In this document: positions 36,647-45,948 of the stretch, piece by piece | How positions within the stretch are numbered: position 1 is the first letter of the stretch | Layout of the letters: every line of letters begins with the position of its first letter | Assembly: GCF_016904885.1 (NCBI RefSeq) | Contig: NZ_JADWYI010000001.1 | Location: 2,418,001 to 2,482,000 of the forward strand | Source of the DNA: Archangium primigenium | GTDB lineage: Bacteria; Myxococcota; Myxococcia; Myxococcales; Myxococcaceae | Direction: 5' to 3' | Length of the DNA stretch: 64,000 nt | The notes under the pieces: generated by a model | The model's input: the letters and a program-made list of their open reading frames with translations, nothing else | What the model was told of the DNA's origin: nothing | Database searches by the model: none | Translations under genes and position numbers: made by a program

Positions 36647-37884
36647 GTCCCTTCACCTACCGCAAGCGCGTCCTCCACGCGGAGGACGTGCCCCTGCCCG
36701 CCATCGCCGAGGCGGTGGGCACCCCCACCTACGTCTACTCCGCCACCGCCCTGCGCGAGCACTTCCAGGCGGTGTCCAGCGCCTTCGGCGAGCACCCGCA
36801 CGTCGTCTGCTACGCGGTGAAGGCCAACTCCACGCTCGCGGTGCTGCGGCTGCTCGCGGAGCAGGGCAGTGGCTTCGACATCGTGTCGGGCGGCGAGCTG
36901 GCCCGGGTGAAGGCGGCCGGCGGCGCGCCGGGCAAGACGGTGTTCGCCGGCGTGGGCAAGACGCCCGAGGAGATGGCCCAGGCGCTCGCCGCCGGCATCC
37001 TCTTCTTCAACGTGGAGAGCCCCGAGGAATTGGAGCTGCTCGACGCGGTGGCCCGGGCCCAGGGCCGGCGCGCGCCCTTCGCCCTGCGCGTCAACCCCAA
37101 CGTGGACGCGCGCACCCACCGCTACATCGCCACGGGCCTCAAGACGTCCAAGTTCGGCGTTCCCTTCGAGGAGGCCCACGCCCTCTACGCCCGCGCCAAG
37201 AAGATGAAGGGCCTGGAGGCGGTGGGGCTCGACTGCCACATCGGCTCGCAGATCACCCTCACCTCGCCCTTCAAGGCGGCGCTCGCCAAGGTGGGCACCC
37301 TCTACCGCGAGCTCCAGGCCCAGGGTCACCCCTTGCGCTACCTGGACGTGGGCGGTGGCCTGGGCATCACCTACACGGACGAGACCCCGCCCTCGGCCGA
37401 GGAGTACGCGCGCACCATCCTCGGCGCGGTGGGCAAGCTCGGCACCACGCTCGTGTTCGAGCCGGGCCGCTCCATCGTGGGCAACGCCGGCGTGCTGCTC
37501 ACCCGGGTGCTCTTCCGCAAGACGACGCCCGCGCGCCAGTTCGTCGTGGTGGACGCCGGCATGAACGACCTGATGCGGCCCGCGCTCTACGAGGCGCACC
37601 ACGGCCTGCAGCCGCTCATGCAGCGGCGGGGCAAGGCGGTGGAGGTGGACGTGGTGGGGCCGGTGTGCGAGTCCACCGACGTGCTGGCCCGGCAGCGCTC
37701 GCTCGTCCTGCCCCAACAAGGGGAACTGTACGCGTTCATGAGCGCGGGGGCGTACGGCATGAGCATGGCCTCCAACTACAACTCCCGGCCCCGGCCCGCC
37801 GAGGTGCTGGTGGACGGAGGCGCCTGGCGGGTGGTGCGCGAGCGCGAGCGCGTCGAGGACCTCTGGCGCGGTGAGCGTCCCTGA
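36643..37884 (+). CDS. lysA: Diaminopimelate decarboxylase
   Basis: 413 residues from GTG 36643. Fold-type III PLP enzyme: YAVKANSTLAVLRLLAEQG contains the PLP lysine, GLDCHIGSQI and DVGGGLGITY line the phosphate site, EPGRSIVGNAG follows, and the second-subunit Cys is in GPVCESTDV. It converts meso-diaminopimelate to lysine, the last step of the pathway. Coupled to the upstream lipoprotein gene and followed at once by dapA. Confidence 0.96.
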   Translation: MSPFTYRKRVLHAEDVPLPAIAEAVGTPTYVYSATALREHFQAVSSAFGEHPHVVCYAVKANSTLAVLRLLAEQGSGFDIVSGGELARVKAAGGAPGKTVFAGVGKTPEEMAQALAAGILFFNVESPEELELLDAVARAQGRRAPFALRVNPNVDARTHRYIATGLKTSKFGVPFEEAHALYARAKKMKGLEAVGLDCHIGSQITLTSPFKAALAKVGTLYRELQAQGHPLRYLDVGGGLGITYTDETPPSAEEYARTILGAVGKLGTTLVFEPGRSIVGNAGVLLTRVLFRKTTPARQFVVVDAGMNDLMRPALYEAHHGLQPLMQRRGKAVEVDVVGPVCESTDVLARQRSLVLPQQGELYAFMSAGAYGMSMASNYNSRPRPAEVLVDGGAWRVVRERERVEDLWRGERP

Positions 37885-37900
37885 CCGTATAAGCCGCCGT

Positions 37901-38785
37901 ATGAGGACTTTCGAAGGGTCGATGACGGCGCTCGCCACCCCGTTTCGTGACGGGGCACTCGACGAGTCGGCCTACCGCGCGCTCATCCAGCAGCAGATCG
38001 CCGGGGGCACGAGCGTGCTCATCCCCATGGGCACCACGGGCGAGTCGGTGACGGTGTCCCCCGAGGAGCACCAGCGGGCCATCCGGGTGGCGGTGGAGGA
38101 GGCGGCGGGCCGGGTGCCGGTGGTGGCGGGCGCGGGCTCCAACAGCACCGCGGCGACGATCGAGGGCGTGCGGCGCGCGCGCGAGGCGGGCGCCGACGGC
38201 ACGCTCCTGGTGACGCCCTACTACAACAAGCCCACCCAGGCGGGCCTCGTGGAGCACTACAAGGCCGTGGCGCGTGCCCACCCGGGCCTGCCCATCATCG
38301 TCTACAACGTGCCGGGCCGCACGGGCGTGGACCTGCTGCCCGAGACGATGCTGCGGCTGTGCGACCTGCCCGAGGTGGTGGCCGTCAAGGAGGCCACGGG
38401 CAGCCTGTCGCGCGCGGTGGACCTGGTGGAGGCGTGCGGCGAGCGGCTCACGCTCCTGTCCGGCGACGACTTCACCGTGCTGCCCTTCATCGCCTGCGGC
38501 GGCAAGGGCGTCATCTCCGTGTCCTCCAACGTGGCGCCCCGGATGATGGCGGACCTGGTGGCGGCGGCGCGCGCGGGCCGACTCGACGAGGCGCGCGCGC
38601 TCCAGGTGCGCATGAACGCGCTGCACCGGCTGCTCTTCGTGGAGCCCAACCCCATTCCGGTGAAGTGGGCGCTGCACGTCATGGGCCTGTTCGGCCCCGA
38701 ATTGCGCCTGCCGCTCGTGCCTATGTCCGAGCCCAACGCGAGGAAGCTCGAGTCCGAGCTGCGCGAGCTGTCCCTGCTCAAGTGA
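37901..38785 (+). CDS. dapA: 4-hydroxy-tetrahydrodipicolinate synthase
   Basis: 294 residues, the usual length. Key parts: [45 protein letters not shown] with the Tyr relay, [14 protein letters not shown], and the Schiff-base lysine in [10 protein letters not shown]. It condenses pyruvate with aspartate semialdehyde. Start ATG 37901 is 16 bases after the lysA stop; the frame is open from a GTG at 37871, which would overlap lysA, so the exact start is open. Confidence 0.96.
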   Translation: MRTFEGSMTALATPFRDGALDESAYRALIQQQIAGGTSVLIPMGTTGESVTVSPEEHQRAIRVAVEEAAGRVPVVAGAGSNSTAATIEGVRRAREAGADGTLLVTPYYNKPTQAGLVEHYKAVARAHPGLPIIVYNVPGRTGVDLLPETMLRLCDLPEVVAVKEATGSLSRAVDLVEACGERLTLLSGDDFTVLPFIACGGKGVISVSSNVAPRMMADLVAAARAGRLDEARALQVRMNALHRLLFVEPNPIPVKWALHVMGLFGPELRLPLVPMSEPNARKLESELRELSLLK

Positions 38786-38798
38786 GGGAGCCCCCCCG

Positions 38799-39545
38799 AT
38801 GATCCGCACCGTTCTCACCGGCGTCACCGGACGCATGGGCGCCACCCTGCAGCGGCTCGTGGGCGACGCGCCGGACCTGGAGCTCGCGGGCACGAGCACG
38901 CGCGGGGACGACTTCGGCCGGGTGCTCGACACGGCGCGCGCCCAGGTGGTCATCGACTTCACCAGCGCCGAGGCGAGCGTGGCCCATGCGCGCGCGTGCG
39001 CCGCGCGGGGCGTGGGCCTGGTCGTCGGCTCCACGGGCTTCACCCCCGAGTCGCGCGCCGAGCTGGCCCGGAGCGCCGCGGCCATTCCCGTGGTGCTCGC
39101 GCCCAACACCTCCGTGGGCGTCAACGTCGTCATCCGCATGGCGGCCGAGCTGGCCCGGGTGCTGGGCGAGGGCTATGACGTGGAGGTGCTGGAGGCCCAC
39201 CACCGGATGAAGAAGGACGCGCCCTCGGGCACGGCCCTCAAGCTGGCCGAGGTGCTCGCCGCCGCCCTGGGCCGGGGCGAGGAGGACCTGACGTTCGCCC
39301 GCCAGGGCCAGATTGGCGCCCGCCCCCCGAAGGAGATTGGCGTCCAGACGCTCCGGGGCGGGGATGTGGTTGGCGAACACACCGTGTTCTTCTATGGCGA
39401 GGGCGAGCGCATCGAGCTGACCCACCGGGCGACCAGCCGGGACCAGTTCGGCCTGGGGGCCCTCCGGGCCGCGCGCTGGGTGACGGGCCGGGCGCCGGGC
39501 CTGTACGACATGGCCGACGTGCTCGGCTTTCCGAGGGGCGCGTGA
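38799..39545 (+). CDS. dapB: 4-hydroxy-tetrahydrodipicolinate reductase
   Basis: 248 residues, slightly shorter than E. coli DapB. The NAD(P) loop is [13 protein letters not shown]. The catalytic segment [20 protein letters not shown] has the His pair and Lys, and [20 protein letters not shown] is the C-terminal dimer motif. It reduces the DapA product toward diaminopimelate. It follows dapA by 13 bases; lysA, dapA and dapB thus form one unit serving lysine and peptidoglycan. Confidence 0.95.
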   Translation: MIRTVLTGVTGRMGATLQRLVGDAPDLELAGTSTRGDDFGRVLDTARAQVVIDFTSAEASVAHARACAARGVGLVVGSTGFTPESRAELARSAAAIPVVLAPNTSVGVNVVIRMAAELARVLGEGYDVEVLEAHHRMKKDAPSGTALKLAEVLAAALGRGEEDLTFARQGQIGARPPKEIGVQTLRGGDVVGEHTVFFYGEGERIELTHRATSRDQFGLGALRAARWVTGRAPGLYDMADVLGFPRGA

Positions 39546-39591
39546 GGCTCCGGGGAATCCGGATGCCCGCCCCCCCTGTTGAGAGGGAGCC

Positions 39592-40119
39592 TTGAATTCC
39601 ACTGTCTACGTCGGGTTGGGTTCCAACGAGGGTGACCGCGAGGCCCAGTTGGTGTCCGCCCTGGAAGCCTTGTCCCGCATCGACGCCGTGGCGGTGCTGC
39701 GCTGCTCCGCGCTGTTCGAGAGCGCCCCCGTGGGACCGCCCCAGCCGCGCTACCTCAACGCCGTGGTGGAGCTGGAGTGCTCCCTGCCCCCCCAGCGCCT
39801 GCTGTGCATCCTGCAGCAGATCGAGAAGGACCTGGGCCGCCTGCCCCGGGACGGGCGCTGGGGCCCCCGGCCCATCGACCTCGACATCCTCCTGTGGCCC
39901 GGAGAGCTCGTGGCCGACCCCCAGCTCCAGGTCCCCCACCTGGAACTGCACAAGCGCCGCTTCGCCCTGGAGCCCCTGGCCGAGCTGGCGCCCGACGAGG
40001 AGCACCCGGTGCTCGGGCTGTCCGTGACCCAGTTGCTCGCGCAGCTCGCCCCCCAGGACGTCCAGCGCCTGGAGGCCACCCAGTGGCCTGAAACCCCTTC
40101 CCCCGTGACCGAGTCATGA
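39592..40119 (+). CDS. folK: 2-amino-4-hydroxy-6-hydroxymethyldihydropteridine pyrophosphokinase
   Basis: 175 residues from TTG 39592 with GAGGGAG upstream. HPPK signature: VYVGLGSNEGDREAQL at the start, VGPPQPRYLNAVVELEC, and the active-site run GRWGPRPIDLDILLW with the two Asp. The enzyme pyrophosphorylates the pterin for folate synthesis. It lies 46 bases after dapB and overlaps the next gene (ATGA). Thus folate synthesis appears here and folate use (thyA-folA) 12 kb away. Confidence 0.95.
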   Translation: MNSTVYVGLGSNEGDREAQLVSALEALSRIDAVAVLRCSALFESAPVGPPQPRYLNAVVELECSLPPQRLLCILQQIEKDLGRLPRDGRWGPRPIDLDILLWPGELVADPQLQVPHLELHKRRFALEPLAELAPDEEHPVLGLSVTQLLAQLAPQDVQRLEATQWPETPSPVTES

Positions 40120-41528
40120 CCCTCTCCCTGGCCCTGACGGCCACCGCCGCGCTGCTCGCCGCCGAGCCCTCCTCCCTGCCCGCTGGCCACCCCCCTCTCG
40201 GGACGGAGGCCCCCGCCGCGGCGCCGGGCGCCATGCCCCCGGGCCACCCGACCTTCGGCGCGGGCGCGCCTTCCAGCACCGGGGCGCTGCCCCAGGGCCA
40301 CCCGCCCATGACGGGCCGGGCGCCCCCCAACGCCGAGGAGCTGCTCCAGCAGCTCGAGGGCATGCAGGGCCTGCGCGAGCGCGACAAGACGTTCGAGATC
40401 GCCTCGTCGCTCGGCAAGCTCTACTACGCCAATGGCCGCCCGGCCGACGCGCTCGCCTACCTGGTGCAGGCCGGGGACAAGGCCAAGGGCGTGCGCGAGC
40501 TGTACACCGTGCAGAAGAAGAAGCTGGGCGCGGGCGCGGTGAAGAGCGCGGCCGAGGCGGGCTGTGGCTTCTCCGCGCAGACGCCGGTGGAGGAGATGCA
40601 GAAGGTGGCCGCCGAGCGCGCGAAGAAGGGCGACACGGCGGGCGCCGTGGCGTGCGCGCGCGCGGCGCTCGAGCCGGTGCTGGACGTGGAGGTCATGCAC
40701 GCCAACAGCCTGTTGCTCACCCATGACACGCGGGGCGCGCTCGCGGTGTACGAGCGGGTGCTGGAGGTGGCGCCGTCCAACGCGGACGCGCTCTTCGGCC
40801 GCTCGGCGCTGCTCTACGAGACGCGGGGCGAGGACGTGAAGGCGCTGCGCTCGGCGCGCGAGGGCTTCGAGGCCTTCTCCGCGGCGCACGCGGACGCCCC
40901 GCGCGCCCCGCTGGCCCAGAAGCTGGCGCGCATGGCGGGCGAGGCGGAGCGGGCCGGCGGCATGACGAAGTGGAAGGCCACGCGCGCGGAGGATCGCCGC
41001 ATTCGCGCCACCAAGCTGGACCTGCAGCACCAGTCGCCCCTCATGGCGCGCGGTCCCATGCAGGGCGGGGCCGCGGCGGCTCCGCCCCCGGGCATGGCCC
41101 CGGGTGGGGGAGGGGACGCCACGTCGGCGCCCACGCTCTCGCCCGAGACGATGCAGGCCATGCAGAACGTGGAGCGTACGCCGGAGCTCGAGGCCCAGCT
41201 CACCGAGACGGTGGACCGGGGCGAGGCGCTGCTCGCGAGCGGTCGCTACGACGAGGCGCTGGCCGCCTACCGCCAGGTGATGCCGCTGCGTCCGGATGGC
41301 CGGGTGAAGGCGGGCCTCGCGTGGACGCTCGTGGGCCTGGGCAAGCCCACGGCGGACCGGGTGTGGGGCGTGGCCGTCAGCTCGGACCCGGCGGCGGTGG
41401 ATCAGCTCGGCGAGACGCTCAAGGCCAAGGGGGATGCGCGCGGCGCCCGAGCGCTGTGGGCGAAGCTGGCGGCCTCCGCGCCGGACTACGCGGCCCGCGC
41501 GTCGCTCCAGGCCAAGCTGGAGCCGTAG
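40116..41528 (+). CDS. TPR-containing protein with GHP repeats
   Basis: 470 residues. A hydrophobic N-terminus (MTLSLALTATAALLAAE) probably exports it. Then comes a Pro/Gly region with three copies of a short motif (PAGHPPLG, PPGHPTFG, PQGHPPM), a helical TPR-like domain (~70-290), a second Pro/Ala/Gly linker with GMAPGGGGDA, and a further TPR pair near the end (ALLASGRYDEALAAYRQVMPL). The GHP repeats resemble those seen in myxobacterial periplasmic proteins near c-type cytochrome genes. Scaffold role assumed; target unknown. Confidence 0.75.
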   Translation: MTLSLALTATAALLAAEPSSLPAGHPPLGTEAPAAAPGAMPPGHPTFGAGAPSSTGALPQGHPPMTGRAPPNAEELLQQLEGMQGLRERDKTFEIASSLGKLYYANGRPADALAYLVQAGDKAKGVRELYTVQKKKLGAGAVKSAAEAGCGFSAQTPVEEMQKVAAERAKKGDTAGAVACARAALEPVLDVEVMHANSLLLTHDTRGALAVYERVLEVAPSNADALFGRSALLYETRGEDVKALRSAREGFEAFSAAHADAPRAPLAQKLARMAGEAERAGGMTKWKATRAEDRRIRATKLDLQHQSPLMARGPMQGGAAAAPPPGMAPGGGGDATSAPTLSPETMQAMQNVERTPELEAQLTETVDRGEALLASGRYDEALAAYRQVMPLRPDGRVKAGLAWTLVGLGKPTADRVWGVAVSSDPAAVDQLGETLKAKGDARGARALWAKLAASAPDYAARASLQAKLEP

Positions 41529-41606
41529 CGTCCGGGTCTCCGCCCGGGCGTCTTTGTGGCAGGCTGCTGCGTCCGGGCGGTCGTCATCCCCGGAAGGATC
41601 GAACGC

Positions 41607-42107
41607 ATGTCACGCATTCTCCGCGCCACGTCCCTCGTGGCGCTGTCGTTGCTCTTCACGGCGTGTGCGCACGCCGACCGTGCCCAGGACGAGCTGTCCA
41701 TCCGCCAGATGGTGGCGGCGCAGACCGAGGCCTGGAACCGCCAGGACGCGGCGGCGTGGACCGCCGACTTCGTGGCCGACGCGGACTTCGTCAACATCGT
41801 GGGCACGCCCTTCGCCGGTCGACAGCAGATCGAGGAGCGCCACGCGGCCATCTTCAACTCCCTCTTCAAGGGCAGCCACGCCGAGGTGACGGTGCGTCGG
41901 CTCGTGTTCCTGGGCGAGGACGCGGCCGTGGTGGACACCACCCACAACGTGACGCAGTACCAGGGCCTGCCCCCGGGCGTGCAGGCCACGGAGCCCGGCC
42001 TGCTGCGCACGCAGATGAAGTACGTGTTGCAGCGCATCGACGGCACCTGGCGCATCGTGGCCGGGCAGAACACCGACGAGAAGCCCCGGCCGCAGCCCCA
42101 GCCCTGA
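41607..42107 (+). CDS. SnoaL/DUF4440-like lipoprotein (SgcJ/EcaC family)
   Basis: 166 residues from ATG 41607. Lipobox signal ATSLVALSLLFTAC, then an NTF2-like domain: IRQMVAAQTEAWNRQDAAAW, FVADADFVNIVGTPFAGRQ, and a closing TWRIVAGQNT strand, which is the SgcJ/EcaC arrangement. Such proteins have a hydrophobic pocket but no agreed reaction. The frame is open from 41556 but the signal peptide starts at 41607. Confidence 0.82.
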   Translation: MSRILRATSLVALSLLFTACAHADRAQDELSIRQMVAAQTEAWNRQDAAAWTADFVADADFVNIVGTPFAGRQQIEERHAAIFNSLFKGSHAEVTVRRLVFLGEDAAVVDTTHNVTQYQGLPPGVQATEPGLLRTQMKYVLQRIDGTWRIVAGQNTDEKPRPQPQP

Positions 42108-42134
42108 ACCACCCGTGCTAGCGTGGACGGTCGT

Positions 42135-43316
42135 ATGGCCGTCTCCAAACTGGTCGCCGCCGCCGTGCGGCTCATGAAGCAGGGTCGTCTCAAGGAAGCC
42201 GCGCGCGAGTTCGAGAAGGTGCTCGCGCAGGAGCCCCAGAACTCCCAGGCCCTGCTGGGGCTGGCCCGGGTGCGGCTCGCCCAGTACGACGACAAGGCGG
42301 CCCGGACGGTCCTGGGCCGGTTCATGGCGCTCAACCCCACCCACCCCGAGGGGCTCAGCCACCTGGCGCGCCTGGAGGCGGAGGAGGGCAACGCGTCCGC
42401 GCTGGAGTTGCTGGGCACGCTCGCCTCCCAGCCCAACGCGGGCTTCTTCGAGTGGCTCAACCACGGCCGGGCCCTGCTGTCCGCGGGCCGGCACGCGGAG
42501 GCGACGCGGGAGCTGGAGCGGGCCGCGCGCTCCCAGCCCACCACCCAGGTCCTCACCTACCTGGGCATGGCGCTGCAGGGCCAGCAGCGCCTGGACGAGG
42601 CGCTCCAGCGCTACCAGGCGGCCGCCGCGGCGTCCCACACCGAGCACCTGCCGTTGCTGTTGGCCTCGCGCGTCCAGACGCAAACAGGGCGGGTGGGCGC
42701 GGCGATGGAGTCCCTGCGCCAGGCCATCCTCCGGGCGCCTCGGGAGCCGGGCCTGTTCCGGGAGTTCGCCACGCTGTGCCTCATGTCGGGCGCCACGGAC
42801 GAGGCCCAGCGCGCCGCGGTGGAGCTGCGCATGCTCTTGCCCGCGAGCGTGGATGCCATCTACCTGCACGGCCTGGCGCTGCTCCTGGGCGACAAGGCCG
42901 GCGAGGCCGAGCCCGTGCTGCGCGAGGCGCTGAGCAAGGCCCCGGACTCCCCGGACGTGCGCCAGGCGCTGGCCAAGACGCGGCGCAAGCAGGGCGATGA
43001 CGCCGAGGCCCTGCGCCTGCTGGAGGAGGCCGTGCGGCTGGCGCCCACCGCGCTCGGGCCCGCCAACGATCTGGCGGTGCTGCACCTGTCGCGCCCGGGC
43101 GGCGCGGACGCGGCCCGGGTGGTGATGGAGCGCGTGCTGGAGGCCCACCCGGAGGATCCGGGCGCCCACCTCAACCTGGCGCTCGCGCTCGTGGACAGCG
43201 ACGCGGGCCGCGCGCTCACCCACGCGCGGCGCGCCCAGACGAGCCCCGAGCCCCATGTCCGCGCCCAGGCGGAGCGGCTCGTGGCCCGGCTCGGCGGGCA
43301 GGGCGGGTCGGCCTAG
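42135..43316 (+). CDS. TPR repeat protein
   Basis: 393 residues made almost wholly of ~34-residue helix pairs with TPR features ([57 protein letters not shown]). No signal peptide or membrane segment, so a cytosolic scaffold is likely. ATG 42135 is preferred over GTG 42123. Converges with kdsD, stops 16 bases apart. The binding partner is unknown. Confidence 0.85.
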   Translation: MAVSKLVAAAVRLMKQGRLKEAAREFEKVLAQEPQNSQALLGLARVRLAQYDDKAARTVLGRFMALNPTHPEGLSHLARLEAEEGNASALELLGTLASQPNAGFFEWLNHGRALLSAGRHAEATRELERAARSQPTTQVLTYLGMALQGQQRLDEALQRYQAAAAASHTEHLPLLLASRVQTQTGRVGAAMESLRQAILRAPREPGLFREFATLCLMSGATDEAQRAAVELRMLLPASVDAIYLHGLALLLGDKAGEAEPVLREALSKAPDSPDVRQALAKTRRKQGDDAEALRLLEEAVRLAPTALGPANDLAVLHLSRPGGADAARVVMERVLEAHPEDPGAHLNLALALVDSDAGRALTHARRAQTSPEPHVRAQAERLVARLGGQGGSA

Positions 43317-43332
43317 GGCTCCTGGAGGGCGC

Positions 43333-44400
43333 CTAGAAAGACCGGGCGGCCAGCAGGTCCTGCACGTCGAGCAGGCCCACCGCCTTGCCCTCGGCGTCCA
43401 CCACGGGCAACTGGTCCACGCGGGCCTCGCGCATCATCCGCGTGGCCTCGAGCACCAGCACCTCGGGGCCCACGCACCGGGGCCGCTTGCCCATCACCTC
43501 GCGCAAGGGCCGCTGGAAGTCCGTGTGGCCCTGCTCGACGAGCCGGCGCAAGTCCCCATCCGTGAAGATGCCCACGAGCCGTCCGTGACGGTCCACCACG
43601 TTGGTGGCGCCGGGGCGGCCCGGCGTGTTGGTCATCACCACCACGGCCTCGGACAGCTTCGCGCTGTCGCGCACGAGCGGGTTGGCGGGGCCCGCGCGCA
43701 TCAACTCGGACACGCGCATGACGGCGCGGCCAATCTTGCCCGCCGGATGGAGCAGGGCGTACTCGGCCGAGCTGAAGGAGCGGGCGCGCAGCACGGCCAG
43801 GGTGAGCGCATCCCCCAGGGCGTGCAGGGCGGCGGTGGACGCCGTGGGGACGAGGCCCATGGGGCACGCCTCCTCGATGCGACCGATGTCCAGCACCACG
43901 TCCGCGCCGCGCGCCAGCGGACTGTCCGCGTCGCCGGTGAGCGCGATGACGGGCGCGCCCAGGCGCTTGAAGGAGGGCAAGAGCCGCACCAGCTCCTCGG
44001 TGGTGCCGCTGTTGGACAGCGCGAGGATGACGTCGCCCCGGCTCACCCGGCCCAGGTCCCCGTGCGCCGCCTCGGTGGGGTGCAGGAAGATCGAGCGCAC
44101 GCCGGTGGAGGCGAGCGTGGCCGACAACTTCTGGCCGATGAGCCCCGCCTTGCCGATGCCCGTCACCACCGTCTGGCCCGCGCAGTCGCGCACCAGCTCC
44201 AGCGCGCGCAGGAAGGGAGCGTCCAGCCGCCCCATCAGTCCGAGGATGGCCTGGGCCTCGGCCTCCAACACGCTGCGCGCGTAGGCGAGCGTGGCCTCAC
44301 GCTCGGCGGACGCCTGCGCATCGGCGGGCGCGGGCACACCTTGAGGGGGAAGGGCACGCAGGCGGGGTTTCCGGGCGGTGCTGCGAGAGACTCGGGCCAT
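43333..44400 (-). CDS. kdsD: Arabinose-5-phosphate isomerase (KpsF/GutQ family)
   Basis: 355 residues. An SIS domain ([57 protein letters not shown]) is followed by two CBS domains (starting near [10 protein letters not shown] and ending [15 protein letters not shown]). This order is specific for KdsD/KpsF/GutQ, which convert ribulose-5-phosphate to arabinose-5-phosphate for Kdo of LPS. A ~40-residue basic N-terminal extension precedes the SIS domain; an internal start is possible. Confidence 0.92.
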   Translation of the reverse strand: MARVSRSTARKPRLRALPPQGVPAPADAQASAEREATLAYARSVLEAEAQAILGLMGRLDAPFLRALELVRDCAGQTVVTGIGKAGLIGQKLSATLASTGVRSIFLHPTEAAHGDLGRVSRGDVILALSNSGTTEELVRLLPSFKRLGAPVIALTGDADSPLARGADVVLDIGRIEEACPMGLVPTASTAALHALGDALTLAVLRARSFSSAEYALLHPAGKIGRAVMRVSELMRAGPANPLVRDSAKLSEAVVVMTNTPGRPGATNVVDRHGRLVGIFTDGDLRRLVEQGHTDFQRPLREVMGKRPRCVGPEVLVLEATRMMREARVDQLPVVDAEGKAVGLLDVQDLLAARSF

Positions 44401-44547
44401 GTCGGGAGGGTTTGTACCTCTGGACAGAGCGGGCCTGCCAGCTTGACGCACTGGGGGGCATGGACTACGGGCTTCCTCGTCCGGCGGGCAGACGGGAGTG
44501 CTGCACCTGGCCACCGTGCGACGACTCGAACCTGGAGAGGCGACGAC

Positions 44548-45204
44548 ATGAAGTTCTTCATCGATACCGCTGACATCAAGGAAATCCGCACCGCCTACGA
44601 CATGGGCTGCGTGGACGGCGTCACCACCAACCCCTCGCTGCTGGCCAAGACGGGCCGCGGCCTCGAGGAGACCATCCGGGAGATCTGCTCCGTGGTGGAT
44701 GGTCCGGTGAGCGCCGAGTGCGTCTCCGAGAAGGCCGACGAGCTGGTCAAGGAAGGCGAGGGCCTGGCGAAGATCCACAAGAACGTGGTGGTGAAGATCC
44801 CCATGGGCGTGGAGGGCATGAAGGCCGTCAAGACGCTCACCGAGCGGGGCATCAAGACCAACGTCACCCTGTGCTTCTCCGCCAACCAGGCGCTCCTGGC
44901 GGCCAAGGCGGGCGCCACGTACATCTCGCCCTTCGTGGGCCGCCTGGACGACATCTCGCAGGATGGCATGGAGCTCATCGCCCACATCCTCGAGATCTAC
45001 CAGAACTACGACTTCCAGACGCAGGTGCTGGTGGCCAGCGTGCGCAACCCCGTGCACGTGCTGCAGTCCGCGCGCATGGGCGCCCACGTGGCGACCCTGC
45101 CCTTCAGCGTCATCAAGCAGCTCGCCCAGCACCCGCTCACCGACGCGGGCATCGCCAAGTTCCTGGCCGACTGGGAGAAGGTCCCCAAGGCCGCCAAGCC
45201 GTAG
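44548..45204 (+). CDS. fsa: Fructose-6-phosphate aldolase / short transaldolase
   Basis: 218 residues with the compact TalC/FSA fold. [29 protein letters not shown], the Schiff-base lysine in [40 protein letters not shown] (here the [10 protein letters not shown] part), and [13 protein letters not shown] are all typical. Enzymes of this length act either as transaldolase or as fructose-6-phosphate aldolase; sequence alone does not decide. GGAGAGG lies upstream of the ATG. Divergent from kdsD, both in pentose phosphate metabolism. Confidence 0.92.
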   Translation: MKFFIDTADIKEIRTAYDMGCVDGVTTNPSLLAKTGRGLEETIREICSVVDGPVSAECVSEKADELVKEGEGLAKIHKNVVVKIPMGVEGMKAVKTLTERGIKTNVTLCFSANQALLAAKAGATYISPFVGRLDDISQDGMELIAHILEIYQNYDFQTQVLVASVRNPVHVLQSARMGAHVATLPFSVIKQLAQHPLTDAGIAKFLADWEKVPKAAKP

Positions 45205-45226
45205 TGCTCCTGACGGCGCGTGGCGC

Positions 45227-45715
45227 TCAGCGTCCGCCGTCGGTGCCCGCGTCGGGACGCGTGCCGCCATCGCCGGTGCCCGCGTCCGGGCGCGTGCCGC
45301 CATCGCCGGTGCCCGCGTCCTCGGGAGCCTCGGCCGCCGGGAAGTTGACGAGGACCGAGTCCTTCACGCCATTCCACTCCGCGCGGATGCGCGCGGTGTT
45401 CTCGCAGCGCTTCTCGGGCGTGCTCGTGCAGGCGTAGCTCACGCTGGCCTTGCCCCCCTGCAGCGTCACCTCGGCCTCGGCGCCTGCATCGGCCAGCACG
45501 CCCCGCTCGGCGAGGAGCTTCACGCTGCCCGTGCCCGGCTTGCCCTCGGCGTCCAGGGCCGTGACGTAGAGGGTGGTGCCTTCGCCCTGGCCATCCAGCC
45601 AGACCACGCCCAGCGTGACCTCGAGCGATCCCGTCGGCTCGTCCTCTCCGGAACAGGCGAACAGCGCGGCGCCGAGCAGCAGCGGCAGACCCAGGAACTT
45701 CCAATGTCGGTGCAT
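45227..45715 (-). CDS. Lipoprotein with Ig-like domain and tandem-repeat tail
   Basis: 162 residues. Signal and lipobox (LGLPLLLGAALFAC), one ~90-residue beta-sandwich-like domain with two Cys (SYACTSTPEKRCEN), and a tail of 11-residue repeats DAGTGDGGTRP (two full, one partial). The domain is similar to the N-terminal domain of the divergent gene at 45949: both have a VxxxDxxGKxxTGxV start, a glycine-linked turn, then a strand before paired Cys. Function unknown. Confidence 0.75.
   Translation of the reverse strand: MHRHWKFLGLPLLLGAALFACSGEDEPTGSLEVTLGVVWLDGQGEGTTLYVTALDAEGKPGTGSVKLLAERGVLADAGAEAEVTLQGGKASVSYACTSTPEKRCENTARIRAEWNGVKDSVLVNFPAAEAPEDAGTGDGGTRPDAGTGDGGTRPDAGTDGGR
45242..45307. 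repeat. Two 33-bp tandem repeats in coding sequence
   Basis: Units 45242-45274 and 45275-45307 differ at only a few bases and begin a third partial copy. Each encodes DAGTGDGGTRP in the lipoprotein tail. Copy number may vary among strains by slippage. Confidence 0.85.
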
Positions 45716-45948
45716 GAACCCTCTCCCCGATGAGGTGTGGGGCGCGTGAGTACCGGGGCCACGCGGCCGACGTCAATCCGTCCATCCACGCGGGATCGGA
45801 TACGAATTCCAGAAGTCCTTTCAATCCTGGAATCCCTCTCATCCATGAGGGCGCTCAACGAGTCTCGTCCGCCCGGAGCCCGGGTTGACAATACCTCCCC
45901 GTTTGCCCAGACACTGCGCGGATTCTTTTTTCAAGTGAGGCGGTACGC

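Noticed and set aside
45242-45322. Tandem repeats considered as a CRISPR array
   Set aside because: Contiguous 33-bp units without spacers, in frame inside a lipoprotein gene.
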